Source: Gammaproteobacteria bacterium | GTDB taxonomy: Bacteria; Pseudomonadota; Gammaproteobacteria; Acidiferrobacterales; SZUA-150 | DNA: 64,000 nucleotides | Reading direction: 5' to 3' | Assembly: GCA_029880545.1 (NCBI GenBank) | Contig: JAOUOD010000001.1 | Coordinates: 1-64,000 of the forward strand | Shown: piece after piece, positions 1 through 7,119 of the stretch | Position numbering within the stretch: position 1 is the stretch's first letter | Layout: each line of letters starts with the position of its first letter | The notes under the pieces: generated by a model | The model's input: the letters and a program-made list of their open reading frames with translations, nothing else | Told to the model about the DNA's origin: nothing | Database searches by the model: none | Translations under genes and position numbers: made by a program

Positions 1-1586
1 TCATAGATTTTTATATAGGCCCAGGAAACCACGCCAAATTGAAAGACGTTAGTGATGTAATCCGCCAACAACATGGTAACTATCCATTCATCATCCAGTG
101 GGTACAGGGCGGAGACGCGGGTGATTTCAGAGGTAACACCTGCAACGTAGGGAGGAACAAGTGTGTAGTAGATGGCATCATACGCGGTCCTGACATCTTC
201 TTCGGTTATGAAGTCCTGGTAGGTTCCCAACACCAATACCCCTGCAATCAGGTTATCCCGCAGTATCGGTGATTTCACATCTAGGTATCGCTCTATCAAT
301 GCATTGGACAGGTTTTTCAGCCATAAAGGATCGTCTGGAAATGTTGTAATAACATCCACGGTTTGCAGGCTGATGCTGTGGGTTTCTCCGGTTAACATCG
401 TTTCAACTTGCTGGATCAGGCCCGCGGTGGTGTCGTACCAGCTTTCCAGCTTGCGGAAGCCATCGTTCGCGGTGAATGAATAATGCAAGACATTATTATA
501 CGTGACGCCTTCGACCGTCATGCTCAGACCGGTTTCGATGATTTCCTTGCCGTGCACAATCATTCCGTCCAGGAACGCAATGGCCGGTGCTTTTATCCCG
601 CTGATATAGGCGCGATGCTTCAGGTCCACTTCATGCTGGTAGATGGTGTCACTGGACTCAGTAGCTGTCTGGTGTGCCAACTGGTGTTCGCTTTTCGTGG
701 TATCGATACTGTAATAACGAAAATCGTTGGCGCCACCGTTAGTACTGGTGGCGGCCAGCCATATCGGGTCATGACGAAACTTGATCTGGCGCGAATAACG
801 AACAGCCGTACCCGGTATGGTATTGGTGCCATCAAAATAGTTATATCGATACGACCAGCGGCGGCCATCCTGGAAATTCAGGTAGTCGGTCCAGGTAATG
901 GCGGTGCCCTTGATTTTGAGCAAGGCCCGGGCGACATGCCAGCGCGCATAGTTTGCGCTGACCAACGGCTGCGGATAGGGTCCCATGGCATTGGTCAGCG
1001 GCGTAAGCGTAGTAATGGCGCTGATGACGTCCATATCCTGTTCAAACTGCAGTGGTGTTTGGTCGAAATTAATCTGCATGCCGATAGCAGCATCGTTCAT
1101 TGCGTCGGATATGAAAATTCCGTTATCGAGGTTGTTGCGGGTATAGATGGTGCCCTGGCTTAGTTGTCGATCCATGTCGATGGACTGGAGGAAACGGGCA
1201 ACGTTGGTGATGCGGTTACTGACGGTCAGGTCATTGGCGGCCGGAAGCCCGTTCGGGTCCAGATCCCAGAGATAAACTCGCGCTGCACCAGGCGTCCGGC
1301 CCAGGGAGATATCGCCGATGAAAAACTCGACTTCCTCACCGTCGTAGTAGCTGAACACGCCCTGGTAGCCGGTCTTGCCGGTCAAGGTGGCGGTCCGGTA
1401 TCCGACCCCCTCGATGAGATCATTTTCGCCATAGTGAAATGCGCCCTGCATGATTGGCGGGCCCACCAGCACCGCCGAGTACTGCAGCGATGCTTCGTCC
1501 TCATGTTCCAGGGCGCAAGCGGAAAGCAGCAGCAGGCTGGGAATCAAAACCAGTAACAACAGCAAGCGGGCGACGGTGATTTTCAT
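1..1586 (-). CDS. Exported lipoprotein of unknown function (3' end outside window)
   Basis: I read an open frame from an ATG at 1586 leftward to the window edge with no stop, about 528 codons. The first 23 residues form a lipoprotein signal: a basic start, a long Leu-rich core and lipobox LLSAC, with Cys at 23. Residues from about 45 show a GVGYRTATLTGKTG...GVFSYYDGEEVEF pattern followed by FIGDISLG and a VARFLQSID segment. I associate this arrangement with large secreted surface proteins of marine gammaproteobacteria, but no enzyme motif is visible. The downstream half is rich in aromatic residues and Asn. The function is unknown and the C-terminus is missing. The ORFs on the opposite strand here are shadows. 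Confidence 0.75.
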   Translation of the reverse strand, partial: MKITVARLLLLLVLIPSLLLLSACALEHEDEASLQYSAVLVGPPIMQGAFHYGENDLIEGVGYRTATLTGKTGYQGVFSYYDGEEVEFFIGDISLGRTPGAARVYLWDLDPNGLPAANDLTVSNRITNVARFLQSIDMDRQLSQGTIYTRNNLDNGIFISDAMNDAAIGMQINFDQTPLQFEQDMDVISAITTLTPLTNAMGPYPQPLVSANYARWHVARALLKIKGTAITWTDYLNFQDGRRWSYRYNYFDGTNTIPGTAVRYSRQIKFRHDPIWLAATSTNGGANDFRYYSIDTTKSEHQLAHQTATESSDTIYQHEVDLKHRAYISGIKAPAIAFLDGMIVHGKEIIETGLSMTVEGVTYNNVLHYSFTANDGFRKLESWYDTTAGLIQQVETMLTGETHSISLQTVDVITTFPDDPLWLKNLSNALIERYLDVKSPILRDNLIAGVLVLGTYQDFITEEDVRTAYDAIYYTLVPPYVAGVTSEITRVSALYPLDDEWIVTMLLADYITNVFQFGVVSWAYIKIY

Positions 1587-2025
1587 GGGGTACCCTTATT
1601 ATTGGCGTCGATGCAGCTGCCTGGATCGTGGTAGCGCGTACCCGGGCAACGCTTTGACAAACGCCACGTTATTATAATTGGGGTTAGGTGGTAAAGCCGC
1701 CGAAACCGTTAAAGACTGGCTCGCCTGCCTTCGATCCTGCAAGCCGATGGCGTTTGCAACGACGGCAAGCTGCCGGTAGACACAGTCACACCGGCTGATC
1801 CGGGCACCTTATCCTGATGTTCCGACTCTCCTTGCCGGGCTGAATATCGTGTTTTCTCAATTAGATAGCCGTGCTTTTGCAGATTTTCACTTGCCAATCC
1901 CGGGCCAGATTGCCACACTAGAAAAAAGCCGCCACGGATTGGCTGCAAAATGCGCATCGGATGCCGCAACTAGAATGAAATAATAATGCCCGCCGGTCTT
2001 TAAAGCGGGACTCACGCCACTGGTA
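1587..2025. other. Intergenic region between divergent genes
   Basis: This 439-base gap separates the leftward lipoprotein from the rightward GGDEF/EAL gene and should hold both promoters. An AT-rich patch at 1671-1678 contains TATAAT on both strands, a possible -10 for the lipoprotein. A TTGACA at 1654-1659 is only 13 bases from the rightward TATAAT, too close for a normal sigma-70 promoter. I see no convincing gene or repeat. Confidence 0.5.
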
Positions 2026-3798
2026 ATGGAGTCGAGGGTGAGATTGTCGAGCAGCGATTCGTCTGCCGGCAGCGATCAGGCGTTCTACGCCGAGCTGTTG
2101 CGGGCCTATTTCGACAGCACGAACGACGCGATTTTTGTCCTTTGCGACGAAATGAAGTTTGTCGCCTGCAACCGGGTTATGCAGGACTGGCTTGGCCGGA
2201 AAGAGGACGAACTTACCCGGCACAATCACCGCTTACCCATCACCGAGCTTTTACCCTCCATTGATTCCGGCGGCGCGTTTCGTACCGGTTTTGCCAAGGC
2301 TCGGGCCGGCGAAACCGCGCGCTTCGCCATTCATATTGAACCGGAACGGCGCCCGACACGCTGGGTCGAGATCAACATGCGACGTGTTGATGTTGAAGCC
2401 GGTGAATTGATTATCGCGGTTTGCCGCGACATCAGTGACCGCAAGGCCTACCTGGATGCCATTGAACAGCGGGCCACCCGCGACCCGGCTACCGGCCTGA
2501 ACAATCGCCAGGTGTTCCAGCATCACATTGACAGCGTAATCAATAAACTGGAACCGTCTCAGTCGTTGGCCATCACACTTCTGGATATAGACCGGTTTCG
2601 TGACATCAATGAAAGCCTGGGATACCCCGTGGGCGACTCACTGCTGAAGCTGGTGGCCAGGCGCTTCCGTGATTTCCAGGGCAGCCACCCGGGAACCGAT
2701 ATCGCCGGCCTGGGCGGTGATCGCTTTGGCGTGATTTTCCGCGGCCACCAGCAATATGAATTTGCCTTGATGGCCCAGGCCCTGCAGGCCTACCTGTCGG
2801 AGAACATCGATAGCCCGGCCGGGGAACTCATTCTGGACTTTACCGTTGGCATGTCGATTTTCCCCAAGCACGGGAATGGTGCCGAAGAGTTGCTGCACAA
2901 GGCCGAGTCGGCGCTGCACTCGGCCAAAACGCACCATAATCGGCTGGTGATCTACCAGCCCCAGGGCATCACGGCCAGTGTCGATCACGTGAAACTGCGT
3001 GTGGAACTGGAAAAAGCCATTCGCAATCACCAGATCAAGCCTTACTACCAGCCCATCATCGGCACCCGCACTGACACGGTGCGCCTGGAGATTCTCGCCA
3101 GGTGGCACACCGAAAGCTTTGGCGAAATCGAACCGGATGAATTCATTCCGCTGGCTGAACATACCGGTCTGATTAACGACCTGACATTCTCCCTGGCACG
3201 CCAGGCCCTGACTGAATGCCTTCCCTTGTATGACGATGGCACAATCAGCAGCCTGTCGCTGAACGTATCGCCCTACAGCCTGAACAATACGCGTTTCCCC
3301 GGTCAACTGGCCAAGCTTCTCGATGAATTCCAGCTGGAACCGGAACACCTGATCCTGGAATTGACCGAGGGCTCGATCCTGCCCGACTCGCTGGCAGCAA
3401 CGGCGGTGCTGCAATCACTGGGTATGCTGGGTTTTCGACTGGCGGTAGACGACTTCGGCACAGGTTATTCGTCACTGGTGCGACTCAAGCTTTTGCCTAT
3501 TGCCGAAATCAAGATAGATCGCTCTTTCGTTGAAAAAGTACACGAGAACAAGGATGACGAAGAAATTGTTCGCGCCGCGGTTTTGCTGGCGCATGGCCTG
3601 GGTCTCGAGGTTGTTGCCGAGGGTGTTGAACGGGCGGCGGCTATCCCGCTGGTTCGGGACATGGGTTGTGACTATCTCCAGGGATACCTGTTTTCGCCGG
3701 CTCGCAGTATTGCCGACATACGCCAAACCATTGACCGGATTCGTGGCCAATATCTCAGCTTCGATGACAAAGCCGTACCCGAACCCGGCGAACCCTGA
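2026..3798 (+). CDS. PAS-GGDEF-EAL protein, probable c-di-GMP phosphodiesterase
   Basis: The 590-residue protein has a PAS domain (about 25-140), a GGDEF domain (about 150-305) and an EAL domain (about 325-575), with no membrane segment. The GGDEF signature reads GGDRF (near 230) and the usual LTGL reads ATGL, so cyclase activity is doubtful. The EAL domain has EIL in place of EAL but keeps the Glu, as well as ELTEGSI, DDFGTGYSSL, KIDRSF, VVAEGVE and YLQGYLF. The likely role is hydrolysis of c-di-GMP, with the degenerate GGDEF perhaps sensing GTP. The start is uncertain: a GTG at 2038 has a better-spaced GGAG (2028-2031) than the ATG at 2026. It stands alone. Confidence 0.93.
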   Translation: MESRVRLSSSDSSAGSDQAFYAELLRAYFDSTNDAIFVLCDEMKFVACNRVMQDWLGRKEDELTRHNHRLPITELLPSIDSGGAFRTGFAKARAGETARFAIHIEPERRPTRWVEINMRRVDVEAGELIIAVCRDISDRKAYLDAIEQRATRDPATGLNNRQVFQHHIDSVINKLEPSQSLAITLLDIDRFRDINESLGYPVGDSLLKLVARRFRDFQGSHPGTDIAGLGGDRFGVIFRGHQQYEFALMAQALQAYLSENIDSPAGELILDFTVGMSIFPKHGNGAEELLHKAESALHSAKTHHNRLVIYQPQGITASVDHVKLRVELEKAIRNHQIKPYYQPIIGTRTDTVRLEILARWHTESFGEIEPDEFIPLAEHTGLINDLTFSLARQALTECLPLYDDGTISSLSLNVSPYSLNNTRFPGQLAKLLDEFQLEPEHLILELTEGSILPDSLAATAVLQSLGMLGFRLAVDDFGTGYSSLVRLKLLPIAEIKIDRSFVEKVHENKDDEEIVRAAVLLAHGLGLEVVAEGVERAAAIPLVRDMGCDYLQGYLFSPARSIADIRQTIDRIRGQYLSFDDKAVPEPGEP

Positions 3799-3844
3799 TT
3801 TATCACCCTTCTACCCGATAGCTCGGCGAACACCGGGCTGAATG

Positions 3845-3858
3845 TTGAGCAGGATCAA
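3845..3858. promoter_or_regulatory. Possible FNR/ANR-type site
   Basis: TTGAG-CAGG-ATCAA matches nine of ten fixed positions of the FNR/ANR consensus TTGAT-N4-ATCAA. It lies about 55 bases before the start of the HIG1-like gene. With one mismatch in a half-site it could be fortuitous. Confidence 0.35.
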
Positions 3859-3912
3859 GGACAGCGGCGTCCGGTTCTGATAAGTATGCGACATTGCGAA
3901 GGGGAATCCATT

Positions 3913-4104
3913 ATGAGCACCATGACTGTAGTAATTGTGCTGGCCCTGTTAGCGACGGTCGCCTCCCTTGCATGGGGTATTGGCTCCATGGCCCACGGCG
4001 GCGATTACGATGCCCGGCACAGCACCCAGCTGATGACAAGCCGCATCGTGTTCCAGGGAATTGCTGTCCTGTTACTGATCGTGGCATTACTTGCCGGACT
4101 GTAA
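3913..4104 (+). CDS. Small twin-transmembrane protein, HIG1-like
   Basis: The 63-residue protein starts at the ATG at 3913, preceded by AAGGGGA. Two hydrophobic segments (about residues 4-22 and 43-62) flank a loop with GSMAHGGDYDARHSTQLMTSRIVFQG. That layout of a glycine-rich, charged loop followed by an LM-R-R/Q-G segment is typical of the bacterial 'twin transmembrane protein' (HIG1-domain) family, often linked to respiratory-chain assembly or hypoxia. An upstream ATG at 3886 in the same frame would add nine residues but has a poorer ribosome site. A strong terminator follows at 4205. Confidence 0.82.
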   Translation: MSTMTVVIVLALLATVASLAWGIGSMAHGGDYDARHSTQLMTSRIVFQGIAVLLLIVALLAGL

Positions 4105-4204
4105 CGCCAGCAATCGTTCACACGCCGGAGACAAGGCCCGCATGTGAACCGCGACCGTGCGCACTGCTTCGCAGGCCTACACACGCTTGCGGAGCTATCC
4201 CCCT

Positions 4205-4227
4205 TTTGCCCGCCCCCAGCGGGCAAA
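4205..4227. terminator. Bidirectional rho-independent terminator
   Basis: A nine-base-pair perfect stem (4205-4213 with 4219-4227) closes a CCCCA loop and is bordered by T-rich sequence on the right and A-rich on the other strand. It lies between convergent genes, the HIG1-like gene and the cytochrome gene. Confidence 0.8.
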
Positions 4228-4254
4228 CTTTTGTCCGCTCATCCAACACTGCCA

Positions 4255-4806
4255 TTACACAGTATGGCAGGCTGCGCACAGGTCATTCTTGTTGGGGCCA
4301 GTAGTTAACCACCGACTGGATCGACATTGGTCGGGCTCGGGCTGGTCCATAAACTGGTTCATGGCGTCCGATTGTATTTGTCCGCCAGCCATGGCCAATT
4401 GCGTTTTTCGTTCCTGGTGACAGGATACGCAACTCACCTGGCCTTCCACCAGCCGCACGCGCGGGTTAAGCATGGCCGGGTGCACATAGCTGCCGGGTTT
4501 TCGGCTGGCATAGGTTTCGTAGTCCATACCCACAGGGTGATTAACCTGTTTGCCTATGCGGTTGAACTGCATTGGCGCTTCGGCACCCTTGATATCTATT
4601 TGCATGCCGTGGCTGCCGTTATGGCATTGCATGCATTGCGCGGTCGATGAATCCGTTCTGACAAGTTGCTCCGTTCCGGGCGCTGTCCGGACCTGGGGTG
4701 CCAACAGCCATGATTTAATCTTGGCTGCCAACCCACCGGCGTGAGCCGACTGGACAGAAAGCAGGAGTACAAACAGGGTGCTGCTCAAGAAACGGATTGC
4801 GATCAT
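4255..4806 (-). CDS. Periplasmic triheme c-type cytochrome
   Basis: The 183-residue protein starts with a signal peptide (residues 1-23, ending SAHA-GG). Three CxxCH haem sites are visible: CMQCH at 58-62, CVSCH at 126-130 and CAACH at 177-181, the last almost at the C-terminus. His and Met residues between them (HNGSHGM, NHPVGMDY, YVHPAML) could be distal ligands. The spacing resembles proteins with the doubled-CxxCH motif. It probably carries electrons in the periplasm; the partner is unknown because no oxidoreductase is adjacent. It is transcribed leftward from the region holding a 16-base palindrome. Confidence 0.88.
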   Translation of the reverse strand: MIAIRFLSSTLFVLLLSVQSAHAGGLAAKIKSWLLAPQVRTAPGTEQLVRTDSSTAQCMQCHNGSHGMQIDIKGAEAPMQFNRIGKQVNHPVGMDYETYASRKPGSYVHPAMLNPRVRLVEGQVSCVSCHQERKTQLAMAGGQIQSDAMNQFMDQPEPDQCRSSRWLTTGPNKNDLCAACHTV

Positions 4807-4966
4807 AGGGCCCTCTCAAAAAAAGAAACACTGGCTAACCTTGTTCGCCCAAAAGACCCACCGGTTAAGTAAACTACTGTTACGTCCTCACGGTTACATC
4901 ATTCAAAAGATATTTTTTGCCAGGATCGCTACGAGTTACGCTTCTATTCATGTCCATTTCAATCAA

Positions 4967-4982
4967 ATCAATGTACATTGAT
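4967..4982. promoter_or_regulatory. 16-base perfect palindrome, possible operator
   Basis: ATCAATGTACATTGAT is perfectly self-complementary. It lies in the gap between the leftward cytochrome gene (start 4806) and the rightward NTF2-like gene (start 5057), a good place for a dimeric repressor or activator to control one or both. The regulator is not identified. Confidence 0.5.
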
Positions 4983-5056
4983 AGACAGACTTGTTTCATG
5001 AGTTGCGATGTGTTGTTACCATTGGCTGGCCTGCCATTTCCGGATTACTGATCACC

Positions 5057-5464
5057 ATGAATGATTCCATTGCCAAACGCTGGTTGGCCGAAGCTGAACG
5101 CACCGCCAACAGCAAGGATCTAGAAGGTCATCTAAACCTGATATCACGCCATGTCAGCCTGCAAGGTGTGCCCGGCTTCGACAATATTGATTACGATGCC
5201 TGGGCGGCACAATGCCAACACGAGTTTGAAAACAATATCCTCAAGTCAGTTCGCTATGACGGCTTTAAGCTTGTTGCCGACAGTGGCAATCGCGTCATGT
5301 TCAAGACCTTTGAAACGGTTGAAGCCCATGACGGCACGGTGAATGCCCAGGGCGTGGAGATGCTTCTGGAGCTGGAGCCCGACGGCAGCTGGCGCCTGGT
5401 CCAGGAACGGGTGTTACCCGACGATGAAACCGAACATGATGGCCTGTTACCGACCAGGGACTAG
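5057..5464 (+). CDS. Small NTF2/SnoaL-like protein of unknown function
   Basis: The 135-residue soluble protein starts at the ATG at 5057; the frame extends upstream to a TTG at 4991 but the added residues look non-coding. An N-terminal helix (IAKRWLAEAERTANSKDLEGHLNLIS) precedes alternating beta strands ending LLELEPDGSWRLVQERVL. This pattern resembles the cone-shaped NTF2-like fold, where the last strands carry a 'DGxWRI' type segment. There is no signal peptide and no catalytic residue can be assigned. It converges on the extensin-like lipoprotein with an 18-base gap. Confidence 0.7.
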   Translation: MNDSIAKRWLAEAERTANSKDLEGHLNLISRHVSLQGVPGFDNIDYDAWAAQCQHEFENNILKSVRYDGFKLVADSGNRVMFKTFETVEAHDGTVNAQGVEMLLELEPDGSWRLVQERVLPDDETEHDGLLPTRD

Positions 5465-5481
5465 TGTTGTTGCCTGGCCTG

Positions 5482-6969
5482 CTAGTTGAACAACAGGTAG
5501 TCGGTATTGGCCCGAATCTCTACATGAAAGTGATCATGATGCGCCCGGTTGTAATGAGGCGTGAGGATCCAGTGAAACAGGTCTTCCTTTGCCGTATCAC
5601 AAATAAAGTTTCGCAGGTAACGTTGCTTACCGGACTCATTCTCCGGTGATGCACACACTTCGGCACGAGGCCGGTGATCCTTCCAGTCCCGCAACACTTC
5701 ATATTGTTTGCCATCCCGGGTAACCATGCGCGCAATATCCAGCGCCAGCGCATAGTGATGGCCACTGGTATTACCACGACCACCAATACGGGCACCGGCG
5801 GCATGGGCACGCATATGGTAGACAGTGGCGATATTGTATTTTTTGAATACCGGCGACATACCGATCAAGGCCGCCACCAGTCGACAGTCCATCACGGAAA
5901 ACTTTTTCGAGCTGCCGGTATGCTTGTAGCGCACACCATCTATGGGCGAAGTGATTCTTACCGGGTAACTGACATCCCCGACTTTGTCCAGGCGCGTGTA
6001 CTTCACGTTGTGCTTGTCGAGCAGGTCAAAACATTCCTTTTCGTCAAGCTTGATCAGTCGCAAGCCGTTCATGCCCAGGAAATTGTCTGCAAGGTACATG
6101 GGATCACGAAAGCGTTCCGCCGGGTCCGCGCCCTTTTCACGCACGAGGAAATCGATGTACGCCTGTAACGCTGCGGCGCGCTCCGGTTCTGCGGCATCCA
6201 GATAATAGTAGGCCGCCATCAGCGTCGTACGATTGCGCACATCCTTGCTGTTATGGTCGGCGCCTGCCTGCACCAGGGCAATCGCGTTCGTGCCTTGCCC
6301 GGCATTCAGCGCTTCATGCACGATGTTGTTACCGAAGCTTGCCAGGGCACCAGGATTGGCGCCCTTGCTGACCAGGAATCGAATCATTTCTGCGCGATCA
6401 GCCTGTCGAACCACCCTGAGCAAGAGGTTGCTCATGCCGTTCTCGTCAACGGGCAAGCTGGCGCCGTCGTCCAGGGCTGCTTTCAGTTTGGCAACATCAC
6501 CCGTATCGAGCGCGGTATCAAGCAACTGCTCGGCTGCAAAAATGCGGTCAAAGGAATCGGCTTCGGACAAGGGCAGGACATCCACCACCATACTCCAGCC
6601 GTAGCTGAAGTAAGCCTTTCCGCCGGTCTCCGTCTGCCTGAGTATGGTAATCCCGGTATCGCTGTCCCATTCCGGTTGCTGGAGTGCGCCGGATTCGATG
6701 CGCTTTCCCAACAGGCGCACGGCAACCGTTTCGCCGGCCTCGAGGTTGCGCTTTTCGATAATGGTTCGTACCCGCGCGAGGTGGTCGGCGGTACTCATTC
6801 GGGCCAATCCGGCCTCGGCCCGGCTAATGGTCCGCACACCCTGGTAGCCGGATCCATATCCCATGCCTGGCGATGTACCCGATCCGGAATCCGGGCTACC
6901 GGCGCAAGCGGACAACAAAAAGGCAATGGCTACAGTGACCGGGAACCAGCGCTGAACATGACGATACAC
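5482..6969 (-). CDS. Lipoprotein with ankyrin-like repeats and extensin-like C-terminal domain
   Basis: I place the start at the GTG at 6969, preceded by GGAG seven bases away; this gives 495 residues and a lipoprotein signal with lipobox LLSAC (Cys 22). The frame runs back to an ATG at 7038, which would bury the signal. The middle part (about 150-300) contains ankyrin-like units such as AEMIRFLVSKGANPG and NAIALVQAGADHNSKD. The C-terminal 170 residues match the extensin-like (ExtensinC) domain: spaced Cys, an RIGGRGNTSGHHYALALDIAR segment and a terminal AHHDHFHVEI, which looks like a zinc-binding peptidase-type site. A cell-wall role is plausible. It is divergent from rapA. Confidence 0.85.
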   Translation of the reverse strand: MYRHVQRWFPVTVAIAFLLSACAGSPDSGSGTSPGMGYGSGYQGVRTISRAEAGLARMSTADHLARVRTIIEKRNLEAGETVAVRLLGKRIESGALQQPEWDSDTGITILRQTETGGKAYFSYGWSMVVDVLPLSEADSFDRIFAAEQLLDTALDTGDVAKLKAALDDGASLPVDENGMSNLLLRVVRQADRAEMIRFLVSKGANPGALASFGNNIVHEALNAGQGTNAIALVQAGADHNSKDVRNRTTLMAAYYYLDAAEPERAAALQAYIDFLVREKGADPAERFRDPMYLADNFLGMNGLRLIKLDEKECFDLLDKHNVKYTRLDKVGDVSYPVRITSPIDGVRYKHTGSSKKFSVMDCRLVAALIGMSPVFKKYNIATVYHMRAHAAGARIGGRGNTSGHHYALALDIARMVTRDGKQYEVLRDWKDHRPRAEVCASPENESGKQRYLRNFICDTAKEDLFHWILTPHYNRAHHDHFHVEIRANTDYLLFN

Positions 6970-7119
6970 GACACAACTCCAGGGCGGTTGATTCCGCCTA
7001 TACCGACAGCATAGACGGCTTCTGTACCAAATCCACATTGAAGTTGTGATTCCTGGGGATGGAAGATTTTTTGCTCAAAATGCACTAGCATTGCGCCTCG
7101 TTTTTGCAGGTGGTATGTC

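Noticed and set aside
1709-1969. 86-codon leftward ORF in the first intergenic region
   Set aside because: No ribosome site and no protein-like composition; overlaps the promoter region of the GGDEF-EAL gene.
2638-3414. 258-codon antisense frame within the GGDEF-EAL gene
   Set aside because: It lies entirely opposite clear GGDEF and EAL motifs and its product has no recognisable domain.
6253-7014. 253-codon rightward frame opposite the extensin-like lipoprotein
   Set aside because: The leftward frame has a lipobox and domain structure; this one has none.
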